A stretch of 64,000 nucleotides of DNA from Chitinophagales bacterium (GTDB taxonomy: Bacteria; Bacteroidota; Bacteroidia; Chitinophagales; Saprospiraceae), in contig JAAFJY010000004.1 of the NCBI GenBank assembly GCA_013299105.1, forward strand, positions 62,001 to 126,000, read 5' to 3'. The notes below the pieces were generated by a model. The model was not told the origin of the DNA, made no database searches, and saw only the letters and a list, made by a program, of their open reading frames with translations. Each line of letters starts with the position of its first letter. Position 1 is the first letter of the stretch. Shown in pieces: positions 27,668-36,164 of this stretch. The translations under genes and the position numbers were made by a program.

Positions 27668-27701
27668 AAAAAAGGCACCTGGTAACCCAAGTGCCTTTTT
27701 T
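27668..27701 (-). terminator. Terminator of the M23 peptidase gene
   Basis: AAAAAAGGCAC-loop-GTGCCTTTTTT, with A and T tracts on both sides, sits just after the stop codon on the minus strand and can work in both directions. Confidence 0.9.
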
Positions 27702-27702
27702 G

Positions 27703-29043
27703 TCAGGGCTTAACCCCTTCATTTGATTTCTTTTCACTCAAATCAATGGATTCAAGCTGTTTGAGATATTGGTCGCGCAAGACTACAAATTTCTCCATTT
27801 CTGCCTTCGGGAGTGGCTCTGGCGGTGGTAATTTGAGCGCATTGTGGTTAATTTGTTTGCCATTCATCCAAAAGCGGAAACAAACGTGCGGGCCAGTTGC
27901 CAAACCCGTTGCCCCTACATAACCAATCACCTGGCCTTGTGATACCCTCGCACCCGGACGGATGCCGCTGGCGAATGCTTGCATATGCAAGTATTGGGTT
28001 TGGATATTGGAATTGTGCTTGATCTTTACAAAATTGCCATTGCCACCGCGACGTGTTGCTTCCATCACCACGCCATCACCAACGCTGATGATTGGGGTGC
28101 CATATGGCGCAGCATAGTCGGTACCAAAGTGAGGACGAACGGTGCCCAAAATTGGGTGCAAACGGCGCAAATTGTATCCTGATGAAATACGCACATAGCG
28201 TACAGGTGCACGCAAGAAGCCTTTTTTCATAGGGCGGCCTTCTTGGTCATAATAGCCAGTGTAATAAGGGCTCTCGTAGTAAAAGGCCAGCACTGGCTTT
28301 TCTTTCTCTTTTTTGCGGTAGTAAGCAGCATAAACACGACCTGGATCAATCGCTTTGCCTTCGATGTAGTGTTGATCGTAAACTGCTTTAAATTCATCGC
28401 CCTGGTTGGTATGGTGGAAATCTACCGACCACTTGAGTGCTTCTTCCAAGGTTTTGATCAGGCCTGGATCGGCACCACTGCTGACCATTGATTCCCAAAG
28501 TGAAGACGTTACCGTTCCTCCTGCAACTTCGATTTGAGTGCTGATCGGGCGCTCTACTTCTTCAATGTGCAGTGAATCTTTGAGGTGAAAAACGAAATAG
28601 CGGTAGGCGCTAGGCTCATAAACAAGGTAATTCGGCCCTTGTTTCTCGTCTTTGGAAAGAATCATGTAGGAATGGCCCGCCTTGAAATCGCGTACATCAA
28701 ATGTTTCGCGGCCATTGCGTACCAATGTTTCTATATCAGCCATTGACATGTTGCGCTCCGAAAGGATAGCCCCTAAGTTATCACTGCTTTTAAATTCGTT
28801 CTCATGCACTTGGAAGGTGTCCAATGCAAAGCCATATTTTACGGTTGGAACAACTACCGGAAACGATTTGATGGGCATGTTGCGGTATTTTCCCAACAAA
28901 GAAGCCCTCAAATGCTTGGTATAAGTGGGATAAAATACGCCGATTACAGTAACGATGCCAGCGATGGTCCCGATGATAGCCCATGTCCAATTGATTCGCG
29001 CTAGTGACTTGCGAAAAGCGGACAAAAATGTTGTGTCTGCCAC
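27703..29043 (-). CDS. M23-family peptidoglycan endopeptidase with variant zinc ligand
   Basis: A 446-aa protein with an N-terminal membrane anchor (WTWAIIGTIAGIVTVIGVF, residues about 20-40), a middle region with an OapA/LysM-like stretch, and a LytM domain at about 290-395. Ligands H305 and D309 (HFGTDYAAP) and H353 (QYLHM) are present. The last motif reads GPHVCFRF: the first His (H386) is kept but the zinc-ligand position of the usual H-x-H is C388. Cys can bind zinc, so the enzyme may still be active. Likely a cell-wall DD-endopeptidase in the envelope. A terminator lies at its stop codon. Confidence 0.88.
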   Translation of the reverse strand: MADTTFLSAFRKSLARINWTWAIIGTIAGIVTVIGVFYPTYTKHLRASLLGKYRNMPIKSFPVVVPTVKYGFALDTFQVHENEFKSSDNLGAILSERNMSMADIETLVRNGRETFDVRDFKAGHSYMILSKDEKQGPNYLVYEPSAYRYFVFHLKDSLHIEEVERPISTQIEVAGGTVTSSLWESMVSSGADPGLIKTLEEALKWSVDFHHTNQGDEFKAVYDQHYIEGKAIDPGRVYAAYYRKKEKEKPVLAFYYESPYYTGYYDQEGRPMKKGFLRAPVRYVRISSGYNLRRLHPILGTVRPHFGTDYAAPYGTPIISVGDGVVMEATRRGGNGNFVKIKHNSNIQTQYLHMQAFASGIRPGARVSQGQVIGYVGATGLATGPHVCFRFWMNGKQINHNALKLPPPEPLPKAEMEKFVVLRDQYLKQLESIDLSEKKSNEGVKP

Positions 29044-29093
29044 GATTTTTCTGGTTAGACGGCAAAGACTAGATATGTTTTGGGACTAAATAA

Positions 29094-29256
29094 AGAGCTT
29101 GTTTAAATATTAGAGGTTTAGGCAGAAAACGAGACGAATTTTGACTAATCAAGGCAGGAAAAGCGGAGTTATGCAGCGCATAATGAGCATTTTCCTAACG
29201 AAGAGTAGTCGAAATTGGGCCGTTTTATGACAAACAAAAAATTTTAAACATGCTCT
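29094..29256. repeat. Family C palindromic repeat, copy C1 (163 bp)
   Basis: Ends AGAGCTTGTTTAAAT and ATTTTAAACATGCTCT form imperfect terminal inverted repeats. Inside, AATTTTGACTA pairs with TAGTCGAAATT, and a central hairpin AGGAAAAGC..TTATGC-AGC-GCATAA..GCATTTTCCT folds tightly. A near-identical copy, split by another element, is at 58.4 kb. It occupies the 500-bp spacer between the divergent M23 and purM genes. Confidence 0.85.
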
Positions 29257-29503
29257 AGCACGGGTTTTTCAGGGTGATGTGTTCTTTGCCTAATTTGTGT
29301 TAATGGTTCGCTGTGGGCAAAAATAGCATTTCGCTTGAAAAGTAAGCTAACTAAAAGCGTTAAATTATCAACATTCTTGTGTAATGGTTAAAAAATTAGG
29401 GTTTACACTAAGTTAAATTGCATCATTTGGTCCTTTCATTTTATGCAAGATCGATTCTTGAACACTTTTTATACATTCCTTCCCAATTGCAGCAACTAGG
29501 GCT

Positions 29504-29511
29504 TATCTTTG
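29504..29511 (+). promoter_or_regulatory. Possible -7 box of the purM-nth promoter
   Basis: TATCTTTG matches the Bacteroidota TAnnTTTG box and lies 33 bp before purM. No well-spaced upstream TTG is seen (the nearest, at 29487, leaves only 14 bp), so this is tentative. No purine riboswitch fold was recognised in the spacer. Confidence 0.4.
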
Positions 29512-29544
29512 CGGCCAGGTTCACTTTTTACCTGATTTTTCTAC

Positions 29545-30720
29545 ATGGAGTCTATTTCTCGCTACGATCAACGCGGTGTTTCAGCCAGCAAAGATGAGGT
29601 GCATGCGGCGATAAAAAATCTCGATAAGGGGTTGTATCCCAATGCTTTTTGCAAAATCATCCCTGACATTGCAGGGGGCGATCCAGCTTATTGCAACCTC
29701 ATGCACGCCGATACTGCGGGTACTAAAACCAGTCTGGCTTACCTCTACTGGCGCGAAACGGGCGACTTGAGCGTATGGAAAGGCATTGCCCAAGACGCCA
29801 TCGTGATGAACCTTGATGACATGGGCTGCGTAGGTTGCGTGGACAATATCCTGCTTTCCTCCACCATCGGTCGCAACAAAAACCTGATTCCTGGAGAAGT
29901 CATTTCTGCTCTCGTTCAAGCTACCAGCGAGTTGATTGAAAGCTGGCAAGCCCTGGGTATCAATGTGTTCCTGACCGGCGGCGAAACCGCTGACGTAGGC
30001 GACATCGTCCGCACCATCGACGTGGGTTACACGGCCTTTGCCCGCATGAAGCGAACCGATGTGTTGGAAAACCACATCCAGGCAGGTGATGTAGTGGTGG
30101 GCTTGAGTTCTGCTGGGCAAACTGTTTACGAACAAAACTACAATGGCGGCATGGGCAGCAACGGCTTAACCTCCGCCCGGCATGATGTATTGCATAAAAT
30201 GTACGCCGAAAAATATCCGGAGAGCTTTGACCCTCGTACCCCGCTGGACTTGGTTTACTCTGGCACGCGCAAGCTGACCGATACCATTACAGTAGCTGGG
30301 CAGGAAATGACCATTGGCAAGCTGATTCTTTCGCCTACGCGCACTTTTTTGCCTTTCCTCAAGCCCTTGTTTGAGCAATTGCGCCCTCATTTGCACGGGG
30401 TAATCCATTGTACTGGAGGCGGGCAAAGCAAAGTGGTGAAATTTTTGCAGCAAAAAAGGGTGATCAAAAACAACCTGCTTCCCGTGCCGCCTCTGTTTGA
30501 AATGATCCAATCTGAATCCGGAGCTGCCTGGAAGGAAATGTACCAGGTTTTCAACATGGGACAACGCCTGGAGGTGTACCTGGCTCCAGAATATGCTGAA
30601 CAGGTACTAAAATTGGCAGCCGATTTGGGCATCGAGGCACAAGTGATTGGTCAAGTAGAGGCTGCTGAAAAGAACGAAGTAATCGTCGAAAGCGCGCATG
30701 GAACCTTCCAATACCACTAG
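29545..30720 (+). CDS. purM: Phosphoribosylformylglycinamidine cyclo-ligase (AIR synthase)
   Basis: A 391-aa PurM of the long Bacteroidota form. It closes the imidazole ring of AIR, ATP-dependently, in purine synthesis. Features: N-terminal RYDQRGVSASK, the dimer/ATP region HADTAGTKTSLAYLYW, the conserved DAIVMNLDDMGCVG, FLTGGETADVGDIVRTIDVG, and later HCTGGGQSKVVKFLQ. It is somewhat longer than the E. coli enzyme (about 345 aa). The stop overlaps the start of nth by 23 bp, so the two are probably translationally coupled. Confidence 0.9.
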   Translation: MESISRYDQRGVSASKDEVHAAIKNLDKGLYPNAFCKIIPDIAGGDPAYCNLMHADTAGTKTSLAYLYWRETGDLSVWKGIAQDAIVMNLDDMGCVGCVDNILLSSTIGRNKNLIPGEVISALVQATSELIESWQALGINVFLTGGETADVGDIVRTIDVGYTAFARMKRTDVLENHIQAGDVVVGLSSAGQTVYEQNYNGGMGSNGLTSARHDVLHKMYAEKYPESFDPRTPLDLVYSGTRKLTDTITVAGQEMTIGKLILSPTRTFLPFLKPLFEQLRPHLHGVIHCTGGGQSKVVKFLQQKRVIKNNLLPVPPLFEMIQSESGAAWKEMYQVFNMGQRLEVYLAPEYAEQVLKLAADLGIEAQVIGQVEAAEKNEVIVESAHGTFQYH

Positions 30721-31357
30721 AAGGGGCAAAAAACAAAAAGCCCAGGCCATTCTCGAAATCCTGGAGCAATTGTACCCCGAAACGCCAATTCCCTTGGATC
30801 ACCAGGATGCTTACACGCTTTTGGTAGCGGTTTTGCTTTCGGCCCAATGCACCGATGAGCGGGTGAACAAGGTTACGCCTGCCCTTTTTGCCCTCGCCAA
30901 TCGACCGGAAGACATGCGCAATCAAGCCGTAGAGTCGGTTCAAGCAATCATCCGCCCTTGCGGTTTGGCTCCTCGCAAAGCTGCTGCCATTGTCGAGTTG
31001 TCGCGTATTTTGGTGGAAAAATATGGCAGTGTGGTGCCGCAAAACTTCGCTGCTTTGGAAAGTCTGCCTGGAGTGGGGCATAAGACTGCTTCGGTGGTGA
31101 TGAGCCAGGCATTTGGCGTACCCGCATTTCCCGTTGATACCCATATTCACCGCTTGGCTGCCCGTTGGGGATTGAGCGACGGCAAGAATGTGGAAAAAAC
31201 CGAAGCAGATTTAAAGAAACTTTTTCCCAAAGACAAATGGAATAAGTTGCACTTGCAGATCATCTTCTTTGGCCGTGAATTTTGCCCGGCTCGCGGGCAT
31301 GTGGTCGAAAAATGTCCGATTTGTAGCCAATATGGGGTGAAACAAAAAGAGGAATGA
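30698..31357 (+). CDS. nth: Endonuclease III homologue lacking the full Fe-S cysteine set
   Basis: A 219-aa HhH-GPD DNA glycosylase/AP lyase that removes oxidised pyrimidines. The helix-hairpin-helix LPGVGHKTASVV carries the catalytic Lys; the catalytic Asp is in FPVDTHIHR. E. coli-type Nth ends with a C-x6-C-x2-C-x5-C iron-sulphur loop. Here the tail is FCPARGHVVEKCPICSQYG: three Cys with C-x9-C-x2-C spacing and no fourth Cys before the end. The cluster is therefore probably absent or altered. It overlaps purM by 23 bp and ends at a hairpin terminator. Confidence 0.88.
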   Translation: MEPSNTTRRGKKQKAQAILEILEQLYPETPIPLDHQDAYTLLVAVLLSAQCTDERVNKVTPALFALANRPEDMRNQAVESVQAIIRPCGLAPRKAAAIVELSRILVEKYGSVVPQNFAALESLPGVGHKTASVVMSQAFGVPAFPVDTHIHRLAARWGLSDGKNVEKTEADLKKLFPKDKWNKLHLQIIFFGREFCPARGHVVEKCPICSQYGVKQKEE

Positions 31358-31379
31358 TTGTTTGATCACTCCTTTTTTT
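31351..31379 (+). terminator. Terminator of purM-nth
   Basis: GGAATGAT / ATCACTCC stem (one mismatch) followed by seven Ts; it overlaps the nth stop codon. Its right half (TTTGATCACTCCTTTTT) recurs at 32183-32199 on the far side of the Bro-N gene. Confidence 0.8.
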
Positions 31380-31429
31380 GCCTTTCAACAAGAATAGTTG
31401 AGTTCAGGGATTCACATTTAGTAGGTGTT

Positions 31430-32134
31430 CTAATCTTCTTGATCAGGTTTCCTCAGCGTCTTTTGTTTTTTCTTTGCTTCTTTTATCTGTTGTTTGAAGT
31501 TATCGCTGGTGACGACCTGATTACCACTACGTTTTTCAAATACTTCCAGTGCTTCGCCTGCGGCCTGACCACCTGTTATGGTAGCATCCCGATTTGGAAT
31601 AAAGCCTTGGGCATCTTGTCTTATCGACTCTAGACGTATACTTTCCTCTCCCAACATGGTGAAAATAAGCTCTAGGCCCGTCATGTGATCACGCAGATTT
31701 TCGTTTTTTAACCCTTTCAGATCTTTGTATTCCGATGGAGACAGGCCAAATGTTGCCTTGCTTATCTCTGCGGTCAGAATAGCGTATTCTACTCCTTCGG
31801 CCACTCCACGATTTTTCCATTCATCTGTCAATTGGGTGCGGATCGCAATAGATTGCATGCGGCGCTCTATCCATTCATCACTATATCCTAGCTCCCTGTA
31901 ATAATATCGAGCGCGCATCGCTGCTCGTTCTGGGTCCTCTATTTCTTGAATGCGCTCATAGCCTACCTTGGCTAGCCACAGCTTGAAAGGCTCTGCTTTG
32001 GGTGAAGGGATGGACTGGATAATTCGGAACATGGTTTCCGTATTTGCGGCGTCAGTTTCCCTCATTTTGCCATCCGGGGATTGCATTTTCAACTGTCCCA
32101 ATTTTTGGGACAGTTCATCTATCTGGCTTTGCAT
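31430..32134 (-). CDS. Truncated Bro-N / DinD-like protein
   Basis: A 234-aa protein from ATG at 32134 (a TTG lies one codon earlier). It matches the conserved region of Bro-N/DinD-like phage antirepressor-type proteins: LKMQSPDGKMRETD, then SIPSPKAEPFKLWLAKVGYE, LTDEWKNRGVAEGVEYAILT and YKDLKGLKNENLRDHMTGLE. Normal members begin with a Bro-N DNA-binding domain of roughly 80-100 residues (WYFSVVDVV-type strands) before this region; only a short MQSQIDELSQKLG leader remains here. It is thus probably 5'-truncated. It is bounded by two look-alike terminators and lies between nth and rlpA. Possible prophage or mobile-element relic. Confidence 0.75.
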   Translation of the reverse strand: MQSQIDELSQKLGQLKMQSPDGKMRETDAANTETMFRIIQSIPSPKAEPFKLWLAKVGYERIQEIEDPERAAMRARYYYRELGYSDEWIERRMQSIAIRTQLTDEWKNRGVAEGVEYAILTAEISKATFGLSPSEYKDLKGLKNENLRDHMTGLELIFTMLGEESIRLESIRQDAQGFIPNRDATITGGQAAGEALEVFEKRSGNQVVTSDNFKQQIKEAKKKQKTLRKPDQED

Positions 32135-32165
32135 CAATAAGCACAGGATTTATCAAAGAATCAAA

Positions 32166-32199
32166 CAAAAAAGGAGTGACCATTTGATCACTCCTTTTT
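32166..32199 (-). terminator. Terminator of rlpA (bidirectional)
   Basis: A perfect 7-bp stem GGAGTGA / TCACTCC flanked by A and T tracts, 23-50 bp downstream of the rlpA stop on the minus strand. Confidence 0.85.
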
Positions 32200-32221
32200 C
32201 TGTATAGATTGTAAGTTCCGC

Positions 32222-33070
32222 TTACTTCTTATCCGCCAAAGGCAATACAAAACCCTTGATTTTGTAACGCTTCAACAGGCTGGCCTCGTAGCTTTCAGCT
32301 GCTTTTTGATCTGGAAATGGGCCCAGGATCACTTTAAAGCGATTGCCACCCTCGATTTTCATCAAAATATTGTCAAACCATTTGCCTTGCAGTTCGGCTA
32401 CTTTGGCCAACATGCCTTCGTAGCTGGCTACTGAGGCGACTTGTACGCCAAAACCTTTGTTATCAGATTCTTCAAGGGCGATTTTGTACAAACCATTGGC
32501 TTTGAAATTCTTCCTTACCAGTTTAGTTTTGTCAGGCTGCACTTTGCTTACAGGTTTAATGGTTACTGGTGTTGCCGGAACAGTTGTTGGAGCAGCTGTA
32601 GGAGTAGGCGTTGAAGGAACAACGGTACGGTTTTCCAGGGCGGAAGTGCTAGGTGCTGGCGTTGGAGTAGGGGTATTGGCCACCGTAGTTGGCTTTGCGG
32701 CCTCGGCTATGGCTTCCTGGCCTGCTACTTCTACTTTTACTTCAACTTCACCCAATTTAAGGATGTCCAATTGTTTGGCAGCGGCATAAGACAGGTCCAC
32801 AATACGGCCTTTGATGTATGGTCCTTTGTCATTTACCCTAACAATCACCGAGCGGCCATTGTCCAAACGAGTGACTTTGAGCCGAGTGCCCAGAGGATGC
32901 ATTTTATGTGCACAAGTCAACTTATTTCGATCATAAATTTCACCATAAGCGGTATTGCTACCATTGAATTCGTCGGATACGTAGGATGCATAACCGGTTT
33001 CCTGGGCAATGGCTTGAATGCTGATCATGCAAAATAAACACGCAGCGAGCGCTAAAAAACGATTTTTCAT
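32222..33070 (-). CDS. rlpA: RlpA-like lipoprotein/septal transglycosylase with SPOR domain
   Basis: A 282-aa exported protein. ATG at 33070 (MKNRFLALAACLFCMISIQ) gives a clean Sec signal; the frame extends 47 codons upstream but without one. The double-psi beta-barrel RlpA domain follows (TGYASYVSDEFNGSNTAYGE; HPLGTRLKVTRLDNGRSVIV; VNDKGPYIKGRIVDLS), then a Pro/Thr/Ala-rich linker, then a SPOR domain (GFGVQVASVASYEGMLAKVA to the end) that binds denuded septal glycan. No lipobox Cys is placed as in E. coli RlpA, so it is likely soluble in the periplasm. Confidence 0.9.
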   Translation of the reverse strand: MKNRFLALAACLFCMISIQAIAQETGYASYVSDEFNGSNTAYGEIYDRNKLTCAHKMHPLGTRLKVTRLDNGRSVIVRVNDKGPYIKGRIVDLSYAAAKQLDILKLGEVEVKVEVAGQEAIAEAAKPTTVANTPTPTPAPSTSALENRTVVPSTPTPTAAPTTVPATPVTIKPVSKVQPDKTKLVRKNFKANGLYKIALEESDNKGFGVQVASVASYEGMLAKVAELQGKWFDNILMKIEGGNRFKVILGPFPDQKAAESYEASLLKRYKIKGFVLPLADKK

Positions 33071-33227
33071 GTAAACATGGGTTTTTTGAAACATGGTGAT
33101 TCCTTTCAAAGGCATTGAAAACCATGATTTTGGAACCAATTTGAGTAAGGCCTTGCCATTGCAAAAGCCCAATACAAAATCAAATATAGTGAAAAAGTTA
33201 CGAGAAAACAAGCTTTTGGCAATAGAG

Positions 33228-33357
33228 TATTTGAGCTAAAATAAGGTAAACTAATTTGTTTTTGGGGTTTAGCAAAAAAAGGACACAACTTCCTTTCATT
33301 CAGTTGCTTTTCTTTTTTCACTAAACCCAAATCCGTTCACCTTCTTTTTTTACGCTC
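33228..33357 (+). repeat. Family B palindromic repeat, copy B2
   Basis: TATTTGAGCTAAAATAAGG to TTTTTTTACGCTC. The inner hairpin at 33265-33328 pairs GGGTTTAG with CTAAACCC, with a CAACT/AGTTG tip. It is highly similar to B1 (10.05 kb). It lies between the rlpA upstream region and the end of the LysE-type gene. Confidence 0.85.
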
Positions 33358-33362
33358 TCAGA

Positions 33363-34004
33363 TCAACACCCAAATGCATGACGAATGCCTTGTATTACGC
33401 CAACCGTGATCAAAATGAATCCAATCAATTTGTTCATCCAACGACTGGCGACGGCAGCGTGGTCCACCACCAATTTGCTCAAACGCACGTAGGTCAGCAA
33501 GCCCAAAAACTTGCCAGAAGCTACGCCAGAAAGGAAGGTGATCAAGAACATCCAGGGTGCCTGGTGATTGAGGTTGCACCATTGCGAAGTGCGGTAATAA
33601 GCCACCACAAAAATCCAAAATGGAATGGCTTGTGGGTTCCACAAGGCGGTGGTCATGCCGTATAAAAAGCCATTGTTGCGCAGTTTTTCGGCAGTGGTAC
33701 TCTTCGGACGATCACTTTTGATCATCACGAAAAAGAAGCCAATGATGATCAATAAAACTGCAATGACCGTGCGCACCCAAGGCGATTTTTGCAAATGAAA
33801 TTCTAAGAAAGCATTGAAACGAATGGCAATGAATGACTGTAAAACTTCCACCATTGAAGCAGCAATTGCAAAATATAAGGCAGCGCGCAAACTGCGGTTT
33901 AAAACGGTATCAACCACCCTGAGATTGAGCGGCCCAAAAGGCATGGTTCCGCTGAAACTAGCGGCCATTCCGAGCAAGAACAAAATAAATGGGGAAGGTT
34001 GCAT
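33363..34004 (-). CDS. LysE/RhtB-family exporter
   Basis: A 213-aa inner-membrane protein with about six hydrophobic segments, starting with ILFLLGMAASFSGTMPFGPL, the usual N-terminal 'G-x-x-x-x-x-PGP/FGP' region of LysE-type amino-acid exporters. Other helices: VIAVLLIIIGFFFVMI, GFLYGMTTALWNPQAIPFWI, FLITFLSGVASGKFLGLL and LIGFILITVGVIQGI. Substrates of this superfamily are amino acids or related small molecules; none can be assigned here. It is monocistronic, and repeat B2 lies right after its stop. Confidence 0.85.
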   Translation of the reverse strand: MQPSPFILFLLGMAASFSGTMPFGPLNLRVVDTVLNRSLRAALYFAIAASMVEVLQSFIAIRFNAFLEFHLQKSPWVRTVIAVLLIIIGFFFVMIKSDRPKSTTAEKLRNNGFLYGMTTALWNPQAIPFWIFVVAYYRTSQWCNLNHQAPWMFLITFLSGVASGKFLGLLTYVRLSKLVVDHAAVASRWMNKLIGFILITVGVIQGIRHAFGC

Positions 34005-34278
34005 GCAGAGCGTTTCGTTTTCTCAAAAAGACAAGTCAGTGATTACCATTTGGTACATTCGAATGACAATCCGAAAACTGGAAAATAAGCACTTATGAGC
34101 CAAAAACAGCAAAAGGACCAGTGCTTGATGCAAAGGTAGGGTTCCAAATCGAACTTTTCGCAGAAGAAATTTGTATTTTTGTGGCTTGCTTGCAAGAGCC
34201 GTCTAATAAGGCGCTTGAGTAGGCGTATTGTTTTACCAGGATGTGTGCAAAAGCATTCACCTATTTTGGAGCAAAAAT

Positions 34279-35391
34279 ATGAGTAAGCACGGAAAAGTGC
34301 TGGTAGCCATGAGCGGCGGCATCGATAGCACGGTGACCGCCATGATGCTGCATGAAGAGGGGTACGAAGTGATTGGCATCACCATGAAAACTTGGGATTA
34401 TGCCAATTCTGGGGGCTCCAAAAAGGAAACGGGCTGTTGCAGCCTCGATTCGATCAACGACGCCCGTCAGGTAGCCGTCGAAATGGGCTTTCACCATTTC
34501 ATCATTGACATTCGCGATGAATTTGGCGATTATGTGATCGACAATTTTGTGGAAGAATACATCGCTGGTCGCACGCCCAATCCTTGTGTGCTGTGCAATA
34601 CCCACATCAAGTGGAATGCCTTGTTGAAACGCGCAGATTCGCTTGATTGTGAGTTTATTGCAACCGGGCATTACGCCAAAATCAAGGAAGAAAACGGTCG
34701 TCGATTCATCAGCAGCAGTGCCGATAAGAACAAAGACCAGTCTTATGTGCTTTGGGGCCTGACCCAAGCTGCTTTGGCCCGCAGTCGATTTCCATTGGGG
34801 CACTTGACCAAACCCGAAGTACGGCAAATCGCCTTCGACGCGGGTTACCAGGACCTGGCCAAAAAGGCCGAGAGCTACGAAATCTGCTTTGTACCCGACA
34901 ACGACTACCGGGGATTCCTCAAGCGCCGCAAACCTGAGCTCGAAGACCAAGTGCGCGGAGGCAATTTTGTGAATGCCAAGGGGGAAGTAATCGGCCAGCA
35001 CGAAGGTTATCCCTTTTACACCATTGGCCAGCGCAAGGGCTTGGGCATGGCATTTGGGGTGCCGATGTTTGTAACCGCCATCCAACCTGAAAACAATACG
35101 GTGGTGTTGGGCGAAATGCACGAACTCATCCGCAATGGCATGACCGTGTACCAGACCAATTCGATGAAATACGAAGCCTTTCCCGAAAACCTGGAAGTAT
35201 TGGCCAAAGTGCGTTACAAGGATGAAGGCACCATGGGCGCGCTCCACAATCTGCCAGACAACAAGGTCTCGGTTGAGTTTTTTGCCAATGTCAATGGCAT
35301 TGCACCCGGTCAATCCGCCGTTTTTATGGAGGGTGAAGACATCGTGGGCGGTGGCATCATCCACAGCAGTTTGATGATTGAGCAAAACTAA
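34279..35391 (+). CDS. mnmA: tRNA-uridine 2-sulfurtransferase MnmA
   Basis: A 370-aa enzyme that thiolates U34 of tRNA Lys/Glu/Gln. ATG at 34279 is chosen over an upstream TTG so that the PP-loop VAMSGGIDSTV falls near residue 9. The two catalytic Cys are present: NPCVLCNTHIKW (first) and YEICFVPDNDYRGFL (second). GHYAKI and the KDQSYVLWGLTQ region are conserved. It leads a three-gene run with a lipoprotein and rimM, a translation-related grouping. Confidence 0.96.
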   Translation: MSKHGKVLVAMSGGIDSTVTAMMLHEEGYEVIGITMKTWDYANSGGSKKETGCCSLDSINDARQVAVEMGFHHFIIDIRDEFGDYVIDNFVEEYIAGRTPNPCVLCNTHIKWNALLKRADSLDCEFIATGHYAKIKEENGRRFISSSADKNKDQSYVLWGLTQAALARSRFPLGHLTKPEVRQIAFDAGYQDLAKKAESYEICFVPDNDYRGFLKRRKPELEDQVRGGNFVNAKGEVIGQHEGYPFYTIGQRKGLGMAFGVPMFVTAIQPENNTVVLGEMHELIRNGMTVYQTNSMKYEAFPENLEVLAKVRYKDEGTMGALHNLPDNKVSVEFFANVNGIAPGQSAVFMEGEDIVGGGIIHSSLMIEQN

Positions 35392-35398
35392 TCTGCCG

Positions 35399-36127
35399 AT
35401 GTTCAATGTGCGAAAATGGTGGTTTTGGGCGATGATAATTGCGCTCAGTGCCTGTTCGAAGAGCAACTTTTCGGATGAAAGCACCGATTTTCGTTACGAA
35501 TATTACCCCATCGCGATAGGCCAAGTGCGCGTTTTTCAGGTCGACAGCATCATTTTCGATCCACTTGGTGGCGGGGTGAAAATCGACTCCACGCGCAGCT
35601 ACCTGCGCGAAGTGGTGAGCGATACTTTTCGCAATGCCACCAATGAATTGACTTACCGCATTTTGAGGCATGTGCGCAAAACGCCACAAGAACCCTGGAT
35701 TTTTAGCCAAACCGGGCAAGAAATAAAGGGCAAAACCGACTTGCGGGTGCAAGAAAGTGGGTTCAACCTCGTAAAACTCGCCTTCCCGCCCCTGCCAGGC
35801 AAGGTTTGGTCGAGCACACCCTACGTGAGTGGCGAAACCAGGATTTTGGTAGCTGGTGACCCCATCGAACTCTTCAAAGGTTGGCGAAACGCCCGCATCA
35901 CGGTATTCGATACACAGTGGGAAAAATACTCCCAGACCTTGGAGGTGCAATACGGCAACTATGAAAACGCCATTGAGCTACGAAAAGGGGTCGAGCGCTA
36001 CGCACCGGGTTTGGGTTTGGTTTTCCGAGAGTTTTCGGCCCTCAATACCCAATGTGTCACTTGCCGAGGGCAATCTTGGCGGCAAAAGGCCAGCACTGGC
36101 TTCATCCTTCGCCTGCGCAGGATTTGA
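35399..36127 (+). CDS. Lipoprotein of unknown function
   Basis: A 242-aa protein. The longer frame starts at TTG 35378 inside mnmA; ATG at 35399, 7 bp after the mnmA stop, gives MFNVRKWWFWAMIIALSACS with a lipobox LSAC. The mature part is beta-rich (YEYYPIAIGQVRVFQVDSII; GKVWSSTPYVSGETRI; GVERYAPGLGLVFREF) and ends with a C-x2-C (CVTC). It resembles envelope lipoproteins with no defined role common in this phylum. Probably co-transcribed with mnmA and rimM. Confidence 0.8.
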   Translation: MFNVRKWWFWAMIIALSACSKSNFSDESTDFRYEYYPIAIGQVRVFQVDSIIFDPLGGGVKIDSTRSYLREVVSDTFRNATNELTYRILRHVRKTPQEPWIFSQTGQEIKGKTDLRVQESGFNLVKLAFPPLPGKVWSSTPYVSGETRILVAGDPIELFKGWRNARITVFDTQWEKYSQTLEVQYGNYENAIELRKGVERYAPGLGLVFREFSALNTQCVTCRGQSWRQKASTGFILRLRRI

Positions 36128-36164
36128 TCTCCTAAACTCCTCAACCCCTCAACTCCTAAACTAA

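Noticed and set aside
34261-35484. Long minus-strand open frame (407 codons) opposite mnmA
   Set aside because: MnmA catalytic motifs are complete on the plus strand; the antisense peptide has no domain features.
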